DNA of 64,000 nucleotides from Flavobacteriaceae bacterium MAR_2009_75 (GTDB taxonomy: Bacteria; Bacteroidota; Bacteroidia; Flavobacteriales; Flavobacteriaceae): assembly GCA_002813285.1 (NCBI GenBank), contig PHTZ01000001.1, forward strand, positions 3,595,501 to 3,659,500. Direction: 5' to 3'. The translations under genes and the position numbers were made by a program. The notes under the pieces were generated by a model. The model had not been told where the DNA came from, ran no database searches, and saw nothing but the letters and a program-made list of their open reading frames with translations. Below are positions 26,098 to 34,300 of this stretch, one piece after another (the first letter of the stretch is position 1; the number at the start of each line of letters is the position of its first letter).

Positions 26098-26544
26098 TTA
26101 AAATTTATCTAGTAGTTTATTTAAATTGTTCAAGTCATTTTTGGTCAAATTCTCTAATATTTCCTTCTCTGCATTATTCATGGCAGCATCCATCTGCAAA
26201 AGAACTTTCTCACCTTTCTCGGTGATTCTAATTTCAACCTTTCTTCTATTGCTGGGGCAAACGGTTCGGTCAACATATTCTTTCAGAATCAGTTTATCTA
26301 CCAATCGGGTGGTGTTACTCATCTTCGTGACCATTCGCTCATTTAGAGTAGACAAATTTGCCGGCTTACCTTTTTGCCCTCTTAAAATTCTTAATACGTT
26401 GAATTGCTGTGTAGAAACTTCAAAGGGCCTTAGTGTCGAATTGATGATGTCGCCGACCTTGTTGTGCACTAGACTCAGGTGAATGAGTGTTCTGCTTTCC
26501 AAAGGCATTTTCTTATCTGTTTTTAAAATCTTCTCAACATTCAT
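26098..26544 (-). CDS. MarR family transcriptional regulator
   Basis: A 148-residue winged-helix repressor-type protein. The recognition region is STLNERMVTKMSNTTRLVDKLILKEYVDR and the wing VCPSNRRKVEIRITEKG (each segment given for orientation). A single cysteine, at about residue 101 in the wing (RTVCPSNRR), is the only obvious redox-sensing candidate. It is the first gene of the marR-nitroreductase-yceI unit. Two overlapping palindromes cover its promoter, consistent with autoregulation. MarR proteins with this gene content often respond to quinones, phenolics or peroxides; the inducer is inferred, not shown. Confidence 0.92.
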   Translation of the reverse strand: MNVEKILKTDKKMPLESRTLIHLSLVHNKVGDIINSTLRPFEVSTQQFNVLRILRGQKGKPANLSTLNERMVTKMSNTTRLVDKLILKEYVDRTVCPSNRRKVEIRITEKGEKVLLQMDAAMNNAEKEILENLTKNDLNNLNKLLDKF

Positions 26545-26549
26545 GTCTC

Positions 26550-26574
26550 TACAATTATTGTATATACAAATGTA
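26550..26574 (-). promoter_or_regulatory. marR promoter -7 box with overlapping palindromic operator
   Basis: TACAATTATTGTA (26550-26562) is a perfect 6+1+6 palindrome and TTGTATATACAA (26558-26569) a perfect 12-bp palindrome. The minus-strand -7 box TACATTTG (26574-26567) overlaps the second. A bound MarR dimer here would block its own promoter. Confidence 0.6.
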
Positions 26575-26635
26575 TGGATGTTTTTTATTTCGGCAATCTA
26601 TTAGCTCATAAATTTTTGTTAACTAATTTTGGCTC

Positions 26636-26664
26636 TTGGATGTAAGTGAAAAGCCGTATTTTTG
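26636..26664 (+). promoter_or_regulatory. promoter for rhodanese gene
   Basis: TTG (26636-26638), 18 bp, TATTTTTG (26657-26664): good -33/-7 pair. The start codon follows 57 bp later. Confidence 0.55.
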
Positions 26665-26721
26665 GCACAAATATTTTAAAAACTATTCCAATTTTCGGGA
26701 AATACTAAATATTAGATTCGC

Positions 26722-27030
26722 ATGGATTTATCACAACAAGAGTGGGAAGAACAATTAGAGAATGATAGTAATGCCTTTATTCTTGATGTTAGAACACCAG
26801 AAGAGGTAGAAGATGGTTATATACCCAACGCTAAAAACATAGACATTCATTTAGGTCAAGGCTTTTTGGACGAAATCGAAAAATTAGATAAGTCTAAGTC
26901 ATATTATGTTTACTGTCGTTCAGGAGCACGAAGTGCTCAAGCATGTTCGATTATGAACAGTGTCGGTTTTGAAAAAGCATACAACCTTGAAGGTGGTTTT
27001 ATGAATTGGGAAGGCGAAGTGACGGAATAG
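26722..27030 (+). CDS. rhodanese-like domain protein
   Basis: A 102-residue single rhodanese domain. It has the ILDVRTPEEVEDGYIPNAKNI core and an active-site loop YYVYCRSGARSAQAC, in which the first cysteine would carry the persulfide. GGFMNWEG near the end is also typical. With no signal peptide it should be cytoplasmic. It is monocistronic between its own promoter and a strong terminator. It may handle sulfane sulfur; no partner gene is adjacent. Confidence 0.92.
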   Translation: MDLSQQEWEEQLENDSNAFILDVRTPEEVEDGYIPNAKNIDIHLGQGFLDEIEKLDKSKSYYVYCRSGARSAQACSIMNSVGFEKAYNLEGGFMNWEGEVTE

Positions 27031-27063
27031 TCGAATTAATTCATCGATTAAATTTGATATTTT

Positions 27064-27098
27064 GGTTCAGGTACAACATATTGTGCTTGAACCTTTTA
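27064..27098 (+). terminator. terminator after rhodanese gene
   Basis: GGTTCAGGTACAA and TTGTGCTTGAACC pair over 13 positions in RNA (two G-U), with a CATA loop, followed by TTTTATTTTT. Confidence 0.85.
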
Positions 27099-27121
27099 TT
27101 TTTAAAACCAATTGAAATTAA

Positions 27122-28405
27122 ATGCGAGAAGACCTGCTCCACTTTATTTGGAAGTATAAGAAACTTGCGGTAGAAAATTTATTTACTGCAGAGGGGGAGC
27201 GGGTTGAATTATTGAATGTTGGCACTCACAACCATTTAGCAGGGCCTGATTTTTTCAATGCTAAAATAAAAATCGATGGTCAATTATGGGCAGGTAATGT
27301 CGAAATTCATCTAAAGTCATCTGACTGGTTCGCCCACGGGCATGAGAAAGACCCAAATTATAATAATGTTATTCTTCATGTGGTATGGGAGCATGATATC
27401 GATATTTTTTGTAGTAATAATGTAAGATTACCTTGTTTAGAACTTAACAAGTACATCCCAAAAAATATTCTGTCCGGATATGAGAAATTATTTGATAAGC
27501 GAGATGTTTCATTTATCAATTGCGAGAAAAGTATAGCCCAAACGAATGTTTTTTTAATAAATAATTGGCTTGAGCGACTGTACTTTGAGCGATTGGAACA
27601 AAAATCGGGATACGTGCACGATTTATTACAAGAATCGAATAATGATTGGGAGCAAGTGTTGTTCAAACTTCTGTTGCGAAACTTCGGTTCAAAAATCAAT
27701 GGGCAAGCATTTTTGACCTTAGGCAATGCACTGCCCTTCAAAACTGTGAGAAAGCTGAGTTCGAAAGCGTTTCGATTAGAAAGTGTTTTACTTGGAATGT
27801 CGCATTTACTTTCTTCCAATGATACTGTAGACGATTACTACATTCAATTAAAGAATGAGTACGAACATCAGCGATTAAAATATAGCCTTGATAGCCAAGG
27901 TGTACTAAAGCCCGATTTCTTTAAGTTAAGACCGGCTAATTTTCCGACCGTTCGTCTTTCACAGCTCGCACATCTATATGCACTGCATGATTCTCTTTTT
28001 GAAAAAATTATAGCTGCTTCTACTATTGATGAACTATATAATATTTTTGAAGTTAATGCCAGTCCCTATTGGAATAATCACTTTACTTTTGGTAAAGTTT
28101 CGAAAAACAGTATGAAAAAGTTGACGAAAAAATTCGTTGACCTTTTAATAATAAACACGGTGCTTCCGCTAAAATTTTGTCATGCCAGAGCCATCGGAAA
28201 AGATGCAAATGATTTAATAATAGAGATTATTAAAAAACTATCACCTGAGCTTAATTCGGTAATATTGAACTTCAAAAAGCAAGGTGTTTCTGTAAGCAAT
28301 GGTATGGATAGTCAGTCTTTACTGCAATTGTACAATCTCTACTGCTCTAAAAATAGGTGCTTGCAATGTAGAATTGGGGCTAGCTTATTGGAAGGAAATG
28401 TTTAA
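27122..28405 (+). CDS. DUF2851 family protein
   Basis: A 427-residue protein matching the conserved Bacteroidota family DUF2851, of unknown function. Characteristic parts are the N-terminal MREDLLHFIWKYKKL, GTHNHLAGPDFFNAKIKIDG, WAGNVEIHLKSSDW, and HVVWEHD. A C-terminal CSKNRCLQCRIG cluster of cysteines could bind a metal. The NHLAGPDFFNAKI and GNVEIH segments resemble the acidic active-site arrangement of restriction endonuclease-like folds, which is only a suggestion. It is followed at 34 bp by the PspC-like gene. Confidence 0.85.
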   Translation: MREDLLHFIWKYKKLAVENLFTAEGERVELLNVGTHNHLAGPDFFNAKIKIDGQLWAGNVEIHLKSSDWFAHGHEKDPNYNNVILHVVWEHDIDIFCSNNVRLPCLELNKYIPKNILSGYEKLFDKRDVSFINCEKSIAQTNVFLINNWLERLYFERLEQKSGYVHDLLQESNNDWEQVLFKLLLRNFGSKINGQAFLTLGNALPFKTVRKLSSKAFRLESVLLGMSHLLSSNDTVDDYYIQLKNEYEHQRLKYSLDSQGVLKPDFFKLRPANFPTVRLSQLAHLYALHDSLFEKIIAASTIDELYNIFEVNASPYWNNHFTFGKVSKNSMKKLTKKFVDLLIINTVLPLKFCHARAIGKDANDLIIEIIKKLSPELNSVILNFKKQGVSVSNGMDSQSLLQLYNLYCSKNRCLQCRIGASLLEGNV

Positions 28406-28439
28406 ATTTGATTCTATAGATGTCCTAACTACTGAATAA

Positions 28440-28667
28440 ATGGACTTTTTTTATCAGCTACTTTATTATTTTCAGAAACGGGGGTTCGAGGTGTGTCGTC
28501 GAATCGCCGAGCGACTAGGTATTCGGGCGCGTGTCGTTCGAACATCATTTATTTACTTGACTTTTGTTACCCTTGGCTTCGGTTTTGCTTTATACCTCTT
28601 CTTGGCATTTTGGTTAAGAATCAAAGATTTGGTCTACACAAAACGAACCTCTGTTTTTGACCTTTAA
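28440..28667 (+). CDS. small PspC-domain membrane protein
   Basis: A 75-residue protein with a short polar N-terminal helix, a RRIAERLGIRARVVRTSF segment that matches the PspC motif (DNA-binding-like helix before a membrane span), and a single hydrophobic stretch FIYLTFVTLGFGFALYLFLAF at about 41-62. PspC family proteins respond to envelope stress, but this minimal form lacks any output domain. It ends 2 bp before the K+ channel gene, so the two are probably translated from one mRNA. Confidence 0.8.
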   Translation: MDFFYQLLYYFQKRGFEVCRRIAERLGIRARVVRTSFIYLTFVTLGFGFALYLFLAFWLRIKDLVYTKRTSVFDL

Positions 28668-28669
28668 AT

Positions 28670-29677
28670 ATGCTAAAGCTATTTCGTTCAAAAATATACT
28701 TGGCCATAATACTTATGGTCATGGTACTTCTTTTTGGTGCCTTGGGGTATAGGTTCATTGCTGATTATTCGTGGGTAGAAGCTTTTTATATGACCATTAT
28801 TACGGTAACGACCGTTGGTTTTGGTGAGATAAGGCCTCTAAGTACCGAGGGTAAGATTTTCACGGTGTTTCTGATTATCCTCAGCGTTTTTATTTTTGCT
28901 TACGCCCTAACCGTAATTACCGAATACATTCTTAGTAGAAATTCCCTTCAACTATTAAAAAAGAAGAAAGTGAGAAATCAAATTGAAAATCTGAAAGATC
29001 ATGTGGTAGTCTGCGGATTTGGTCGTAACGGTATGCAGGCCGCCGAACGTTTAGATGCCTATAAAAAACCGTTCGTGGTAATCGAAAGAGATAAAGAGAT
29101 TATCGAGAAATTTGAAGATGAGGTACTCTTTGTAGAGGGTGATGCAAATGAAGATGAAGTACTTTTGTCTGCTGGCGTAGAGCGTGCTCAATATTTGATT
29201 GCCGCTTTGCCCGATGACGCTGTCAATCTTTTTGTGGTACTTTCTGCAAGGCAGCTAAATTCGAAACTTTTTATTATTAGTAGGGCCTCATTAATAACTT
29301 CTCAGAAAAAGCTTCAATTGGCAGGAGCCAACAAAGTAATTATGCCCGATAAAATTGGGGGAGACCATATGGCCTCTTTAGTTGTAATGCCTGATTTAAT
29401 CACCTTTATGGATAAATTGAGCACTGAAGGTAAAAATACGACAAACCTTGAAGAAGTAGCTATCGAAAATTTCAGTAACCAGATGAATTACAATTCATTA
29501 CGAGATTTAGATTTGAGACGAAAAACAGGTTGCACTATTATTGGGTATATTGAACCGAATGGCAATTACATCATCAATCCAGAGGCAGATTTGAAGTTAG
29601 AGCCCAAGAGTAAAGTTATCGTTTTAGGGCGCGCTGAGCAAATACGAAAATTAAATGAAATGTTCCATATTAGCTAG
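28670..29677 (+). CDS. two-TM potassium channel with RCK (TrkA-N) domain
   Basis: A 335-residue channel subunit. Membrane helix 1 is at about 9-29, a pore loop carries the K+ selectivity filter TVGFG (residues 48-52) and helix 2 lies at about 62-84. The cytoplasmic RCK domain starts at DHVVVCGFGRNGMQAAERL with a Rossmann nucleotide-binding glycine motif, followed by a TrkA-C-like segment to the end. The protein should form a tetramer gated by a nucleotide or ion ligand. It sits 2 bp behind the PspC-like gene. Confidence 0.93.
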   Translation: MLKLFRSKIYLAIILMVMVLLFGALGYRFIADYSWVEAFYMTIITVTTVGFGEIRPLSTEGKIFTVFLIILSVFIFAYALTVITEYILSRNSLQLLKKKKVRNQIENLKDHVVVCGFGRNGMQAAERLDAYKKPFVVIERDKEIIEKFEDEVLFVEGDANEDEVLLSAGVERAQYLIAALPDDAVNLFVVLSARQLNSKLFIISRASLITSQKKLQLAGANKVIMPDKIGGDHMASLVVMPDLITFMDKLSTEGKNTTNLEEVAIENFSNQMNYNSLRDLDLRRKTGCTIIGYIEPNGNYIINPEADLKLEPKSKVIVLGRAEQIRKLNEMFHIS

Positions 29678-29790
29678 TGGACACTTGCGTTAATTCAACG
29701 TTATTATTTGATTGTGTAGCTAATTTTTAGGATATTGCCGCACTTGGAAAAGAAAGTTTATATAAAGTACCAAACACCAGACATTACATT

Positions 29791-31860
29791 ATGAAGAAAT
29801 TAACTCTATTATTTTTAATGCTGCTAGGTTTAGTGGCGAATTCCCAAGAGCTTACCGTTAAGGCGGCGGTTATGAACCCCTCGAACAAAATCAATGATGG
29901 GGTTGTCGATCTTCAGGTACTCGGCGGAACTCCACCCTACAGTTATAAATGGAGTAATCAAGAAACGCCCCTCAATTCGAAAAAAACTATGGGATTGGTT
30001 GAAGGTGTACCCTATTCTGTTGTCGTATCCGATTCAAAAGGAAATTCGGTAACCAAAGTTTATAAGGTAGAGACCAATGCCATCACAGAAGTATTCAACG
30101 GAACAATGACCCCAGCTGTAAAAGCCTTGGGGTCAGTTTTATTTTGGGACCCCTTTGCTGCCATCGGTATATACGATCCAGTCGCTTACGCCGACAAGAA
30201 ATTGGTGAGTACACCTGGTTGGTCGGCTGAAGTAGAAGACAGGTTCGTGCTAAAAAAATGGTTGAAAGCAGAAGGTGCAAAAGTTGCTAAAGGTGACCAA
30301 ATCGCTATCATTTCTAGTGACAAGCATGGCGAAAGAAATGTAATTGCAGAAGCGACAGGTACCCTGAATTATTTGGTTGAGGAGGGCAAGGTAATTTATA
30401 ACTCAGAAAATGCAGAGCATGTAATCGAGCAAGGGGCCCATTTTTTGGCTGAAATCGTTTACGACGAACCAATTGTTATGACACACCCTAATGGTGATCC
30501 CTTGACAAAAGATATTCCCTTTATAGTAATATGGTTGGTTTTAGGGGCACTGTTCTTTACCATTAGAATGGGCTTTATCAATGTTCGTGGGTTCAAACAT
30601 TCCATTGATTTGGCGAAGGGTAAATATGACGATCCAGATGCGCCTGGTCAAGTAACTCACTTTCAAGCCTTGGCAACGGCCGTTTCGGGTACAGTAGGTC
30701 TGGGTAATATTGCTGGGGTCGCTGTGGCGGTTTCATTAGGAGGTGCCGGTGCTACTTTTTGGATGATTGTTTGCGGACTGTTGGGTATGTCGTCTAAGTT
30801 TGTAGAATGTACCTTAGGGGTTAAATACCGAGATATTCTTCCTGATGGCAGGGTTTTCGGTGGGCCTATGAATTATCTAAGATACGGTCTAGAGAAAAGA
30901 AACATGAAAGGTTTCGGTAAAGTTTTGGCCGGTCTATTTGCGGTTTTGGCCATTGGCGCTTCTTTTGGGGGTGGAAATATGTTTCAGGCCAATCAATCAT
31001 TTGAGCAATTATCAGGTCAGTTTCCTGTTTTGGTGGGTAACGGGTTTTGGTTCGGTATTTTAACTGCCATTCTTGTTGGTGTAGTTATTATCGGTGGCAT
31101 TAACAGTATTGCCAAGGTTACCGGTAGGGTCGTTCCTATTATGGCATCGGTATATATTATCGCTGCTCTGGCCGTCATCATAATGAACATTCAGAATATT
31201 GGTCCTGCCTTTTCAGCTATTGTTGATGGGGCTTTCAGTCCGTCTGCTTTAAAAGGGGGTATTGTCGGTGTTCTAGTGGTTGGTTTTCAACGGGCTGCAT
31301 TTTCAAATGAAGCTGGAGTAGGTTCGGCGGCCATTGCTCACAGTACCGCTAAGACGAATAACCCGCCTTCTGAGGGGTTTGTAGCATTGCTCGAGCCATT
31401 TATAGACACAGTAGTTGTTTGTACGCTGACCGCTTTAGTTCTAATATTTACGGGTATGCACGAGGTTGAAGGTTTGGCCGGAGCACAACTGACATCTGAT
31501 GCCTTCGGTAGTCAGATATCATGGTTCCCATATGTATTGGCACTGGCAGTCTTTCTATTTGCCTTTTCAACTATGATATCTTGGTCTTATTACGGAATGC
31601 GTGCTTGGACTTATCTCTTCGGAAAGAGCAAGAAATCTGAAATGGTTTACAAAATATTGTTTTTGGTATTTGTAGTTGTTGGCGCCTCGGTAAGCTTAGG
31701 TGCAGTACTCGATTTTTCAGATATGATGATTTTGGCTATGTCCTTCCCTAATATAATCGGACTTTATATTATGTCCGGTGAGGTGAAAACAGATTTACGT
31801 GAATACTGGTCAAAATTGAAATCGAATCAACTTTTTAAAAAACAACAGGTAGCGAAGTAG
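29791..31860 (+). CDS. AGCS-type amino acid:cation symporter fused to SprB-like and lipoyl-like periplasmic domains
   Basis: A 689-residue protein. The C-terminal 450 residues (about 240-689) are a sodium:alanine/glycine symporter: multiple membrane helices, FQALATAVSGTVGLGNIAGV, GASFGGGNMFQANQS and FQRAAFSNEAGVGSAAIAHS. The N-terminus is unusual for this family. It has a signal peptide (1-19), a SprB-type repeat at about 22-93 (VLGGTPPYSYKWSN, SVVVSDSKGNS), and a domain at about 145-222 that resembles a lipoyl/biotinyl hammerhead, with KKWLKAEGAKVAKGDQIAII and K178 in SSDKHG at the place of the modified lysine. These extra domains should lie in the periplasm. Transport function is confident; the role of the extension is unknown. 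Confidence 0.9.
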   Translation: MKKLTLLFLMLLGLVANSQELTVKAAVMNPSNKINDGVVDLQVLGGTPPYSYKWSNQETPLNSKKTMGLVEGVPYSVVVSDSKGNSVTKVYKVETNAITEVFNGTMTPAVKALGSVLFWDPFAAIGIYDPVAYADKKLVSTPGWSAEVEDRFVLKKWLKAEGAKVAKGDQIAIISSDKHGERNVIAEATGTLNYLVEEGKVIYNSENAEHVIEQGAHFLAEIVYDEPIVMTHPNGDPLTKDIPFIVIWLVLGALFFTIRMGFINVRGFKHSIDLAKGKYDDPDAPGQVTHFQALATAVSGTVGLGNIAGVAVAVSLGGAGATFWMIVCGLLGMSSKFVECTLGVKYRDILPDGRVFGGPMNYLRYGLEKRNMKGFGKVLAGLFAVLAIGASFGGGNMFQANQSFEQLSGQFPVLVGNGFWFGILTAILVGVVIIGGINSIAKVTGRVVPIMASVYIIAALAVIIMNIQNIGPAFSAIVDGAFSPSALKGGIVGVLVVGFQRAAFSNEAGVGSAAIAHSTAKTNNPPSEGFVALLEPFIDTVVVCTLTALVLIFTGMHEVEGLAGAQLTSDAFGSQISWFPYVLALAVFLFAFSTMISWSYYGMRAWTYLFGKSKKSEMVYKILFLVFVVVGASVSLGAVLDFSDMMILAMSFPNIIGLYIMSGEVKTDLREYWSKLKSNQLFKKQQVAK

Positions 31861-31880
31861 ATTTTTATCAAAGTCATAGG

Positions 31881-32759
31881 ATGAAGAATATAAAATCCCA
31901 CTTCAAGTTCAACAAGCAAGAACGAAGTGGGATTTTCTTTTTACTATTAATTATAGTGCTTTTACAATTAGCCTTTGTTCTGGTTCTTGCTTTTCCGTTT
32001 CGAGAAGAAAATGAATCTTTTAAAATAAACGAACAGGTGCAAGAAAGTATCGATAGCCTCAAACGAGAAGCTGTCGATAACGAAAAGCCTAAAATATTTC
32101 CTTTTAATCCTAATTACATAACCGATTACAAAGGTTATACTCTAGGCATGTCAACTGACGAAATTGACCGTTTGCACCTCTATAGGGCCGCGGGAAAATT
32201 CATAAATAGTGTAGATGAATTTCAAGAGATAACAGAAGTTTCCGATTCGCTGTTAGATGCTATTTCGCCGTATTTCAAATTTCCCGAATGGGTGACTGCT
32301 CCAAGAAAGAAGCATATAAAACAATCGTCGGCAAAGCCTTCCGCAAAAATAGTTTCAAGATCAGTAAAGGATATAAATACGGCTACGGTAGAAGATTTCA
32401 AACAAATTAATGGCATAGGTGAAAAACTATCTGCCCGAATCGTTAAGTTCAGAGATAGGTTAGGTGGTTTTCTAGTAGATGAGCAATTGTATGATGTTTA
32501 TGCCTTGGAACCTGAGGTGGCCAAAGCTGCTCTGACCCGGTTTAAAGTATTAAGTCCACCTAAAATTGTAAAAATTAAAATCAATAGTGCAACAGCAAAT
32601 GAGATTGCTCAATTGGTATATATAAGATGGCAAGTAGCTGAACGAATTGTTGCCTTTAGGGAAAATAACGGAAGAATCAACTCGCTGGATGAGTTAGAAA
32701 ATATTGAAGGTTTTCCATCAGATAAGAAAGATAGATTAGCCTTATATTTGTCCCTATAA
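31881..32759 (+). CDS. membrane-anchored helix-hairpin-helix (ComEA-like) protein
   Basis: A 292-residue protein with an N-terminal membrane anchor (about 18-40, GIFFLLLIIVLLQLAFVLVL) and three helix-hairpin-helix units. The first is degenerate (about 90-125), the second is the clearest, DINTATVEDFKQINGIGEKL (about 155-190), and the third is KINSATANEIAQLVYI onward (about 232-285). Such domains bind DNA backbone non-specifically; ComEA proteins capture DNA during natural transformation. No other competence gene is adjacent. A 13-bp terminator-like hairpin lies inside codons 4-19. It is 20 bp after the symporter gene. Confidence 0.85.
   Translation: MKNIKSHFKFNKQERSGIFFLLLIIVLLQLAFVLVLAFPFREENESFKINEQVQESIDSLKREAVDNEKPKIFPFNPNYITDYKGYTLGMSTDEIDRLHLYRAAGKFINSVDEFQEITEVSDSLLDAISPYFKFPEWVTAPRKKHIKQSSAKPSAKIVSRSVKDINTATVEDFKQINGIGEKLSARIVKFRDRLGGFLVDEQLYDVYALEPEVAKAALTRFKVLSPPKIVKIKINSATANEIAQLVYIRWQVAERIVAFRENNGRINSLDELENIEGFPSDKKDRLALYLSL
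31892..31943 (+). terminator. terminator-like hairpin inside the start of the helix-hairpin-helix gene
   Basis: AAAATCCCACTTC (31892-31904) and GAAGTGGGATTTT (31924-31936) form a perfect 13-bp stem with a 19-nt loop, followed by CTTTTTA. It lies within coding sequence and 32 bp after the symporter stop. It could end the symporter transcript or attenuate the next gene. Confidence 0.55.
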
Positions 32760-32770
32760 AAAAAAGAGCT

Positions 32771-33943
32771 ATGCATGGTATGTACTTCACTGAAGAACAC
32801 CAACTATTTAGAGAAAGCCTTAAAGATTTTTTGCAAAAAGAAGTAGTTCCGCATATTGAAAAGTGGGAGCAGACCGGTGAGATAGAGCGGTTTATTTGGA
32901 GTAAATTTGGCGAAATGGGATACTTTGGCCTGGCTACACCTGAGGAATATGGTGGTCTCGGTCTTGACCTTTTTTACACCGTTATTTTCATAGAAGAGCT
33001 TCAAAAAATTAATTCCGGTGGGTTTGCCGCTGCGATGTGGGCTCATGCCTATTTGGCTATGACACACTTGAACAAGAATGCCGACCACGAGCAAAAGACA
33101 CAATATTTGACGCCTAGTGTGGGCGGAGAAAAGATCGGCTGTCTAGGCATATCTGAACCTTTTGGAGGTAGTGATGTGGCTGGTATGCGTACCACTGCAA
33201 AAAAGGATGGTGATTTTTATATAATCAACGGATCAAAAACGTTCATCACCAATGGGGTATACGGCGATTTTATCATATTGGCGGCAAAAACTGACCCAGA
33301 CGCAGGCAATAAAGGAATAACTATATTTATTGTTGATTTGCATAGTGAAGGGGTCTCATCGAATAAGCTCGACAAATTAGGCTGGCGAGCTTCCGACACT
33401 GCTGAACTTGCTTTTGATAATGTGAAAGTTTCTGCTGCCAATAGAATAGGTGAAGAGGGTAGTGGTTTTGGCTTCATTATGGAAGCTTTTGCCCTTGAAC
33501 GCTTGATAATGGGAATAAATGCACATGCAAGGGCTGAATATGCATTAGAGTATGCCCTGCAATATATGTCGGAAAGGGAGGCCTTCGGAAAATCTATAAA
33601 TCAATTTCAGGCCCTACGACATAAGTTTGTAGAGCTACAGGCCGACATGGAAATGTGTAAGTACTACAATTATGGTGTTTGCTATAAAATGGATAAGGGC
33701 GAATACGTTGTAAAGGAAGCAACCATGTCAAAGTTAAAATCGACAAAAATGGCCGACGAGGTTATTTATAGTTGTCTTCAATTTTTAGGAGGCTACGGCT
33801 ACATAGAAGATTATCCAATGGCACGTCTATTGCGAGATAGTAGGTTAGGTCCGATAGGTGGAGGTACGTCCGAAATATTGAAAGAAATTCTTGCGAAGAT
33901 AATAATAGACAAAAAGGAGTATAGGGCTCCTCAAGGTACTTGA
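32771..33943 (+). CDS. acyl-CoA dehydrogenase (isovaleryl/long-chain type)
   Basis: A 390-residue FAD enzyme that introduces the alpha-beta double bond in acyl-CoA. It has LGISEPFGGSDVAGMRTTA, ING-SKTFITNG, and the C-terminal FLGGYGYIEDYPMARLLRD. At the position where medium-chain enzymes hold the catalytic Glu (YEGT), this protein has IGGGTSE, as in isovaleryl- and long-chain-type enzymes, whose base is a glutamate on another helix; E243 in FALERLIMG is the candidate. The start could be 32771 or the ATG at 32780 (MYFTEEHQLFRE). It is 11 bp after the helix-hairpin-helix gene, without functional relation evident. Confidence 0.92.
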   Translation: MHGMYFTEEHQLFRESLKDFLQKEVVPHIEKWEQTGEIERFIWSKFGEMGYFGLATPEEYGGLGLDLFYTVIFIEELQKINSGGFAAAMWAHAYLAMTHLNKNADHEQKTQYLTPSVGGEKIGCLGISEPFGGSDVAGMRTTAKKDGDFYIINGSKTFITNGVYGDFIILAAKTDPDAGNKGITIFIVDLHSEGVSSNKLDKLGWRASDTAELAFDNVKVSAANRIGEEGSGFGFIMEAFALERLIMGINAHARAEYALEYALQYMSEREAFGKSINQFQALRHKFVELQADMEMCKYYNYGVCYKMDKGEYVVKEATMSKLKSTKMADEVIYSCLQFLGGYGYIEDYPMARLLRDSRLGPIGGGTSEILKEILAKIIIDKKEYRAPQGT

Positions 33944-34032
33944 TTTTTTCATTTGCAGAAATGATTTTTGCTACGCGTGCAGTTTTTCAACATTAAAGCT
34001 AGATTACTAGTGTGGGTTTGCAAAAATGTTTA

Positions 34033-34040
34033 TATATTTG
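34033..34040 (+). promoter_or_regulatory. -7 element for rpsU
   Basis: TATATTTG matches the consensus, 35 bp before the ATG. A TTTG at 34017-34020 is closer than usual (12 bp). Confidence 0.5.
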
Positions 34041-34057
34041 CATTCTTAAATTTTAAA

Positions 34058-34067
34058 GAAAGGAGGT
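34058..34067 (+). promoter_or_regulatory. perfect Shine-Dalgarno sequence of rpsU
   Basis: GAAAGGAGGT lies 8 bp before the ATG at 34076 and is fully complementary to a standard 16S rRNA 3' end. Other genes in the window have A-rich leaders without such a site (for example tuf, rplK, rplL), in line with the sequestered anti-Shine-Dalgarno of Bacteroidota ribosomes. Confidence 0.9.
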
Positions 34068-34075
34068 TGTAGCCA

Positions 34076-34270
34076 ATGTTAATTATACCAGTAAAAGAAG
34101 GAGAAAACATCGATAGGGCTTTAAAGCGTTTCAAGCGTAAGTTTGATAAGACGGGTACTATGCGAAGATTGAGAAAGCGTCAGCAATTCACAAAACCCTC
34201 CGTTGAGCGAAGAGCTCAGATTCAAAAAGCAGAATACATTCAAGGTCTAAGAGATAAAGAGGAAATCTAA
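34076..34270 (+). CDS. rpsU: 30S ribosomal protein bS21
   Basis: A 64-residue, highly basic small-subunit protein. MLIIPVKEGENIDRALKRFK and RKRQQFTKPSVERR are typical of the family. In Flavobacterium, bS21 together with bS18 and bS6 forms a pocket that hides the 16S anti-Shine-Dalgarno. The perfect Shine-Dalgarno before this gene fits autoregulation: ribosomes lacking bS21 have a free anti-SD and would translate rpsU preferentially. It is followed by a strong terminator. Confidence 0.96.
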   Translation: MLIIPVKEGENIDRALKRFKRKFDKTGTMRRLRKRQQFTKPSVERRAQIQKAEYIQGLRDKEEI

Positions 34271-34300
34271 ACTCTTTCACCTACGTATTTAATATTACAA

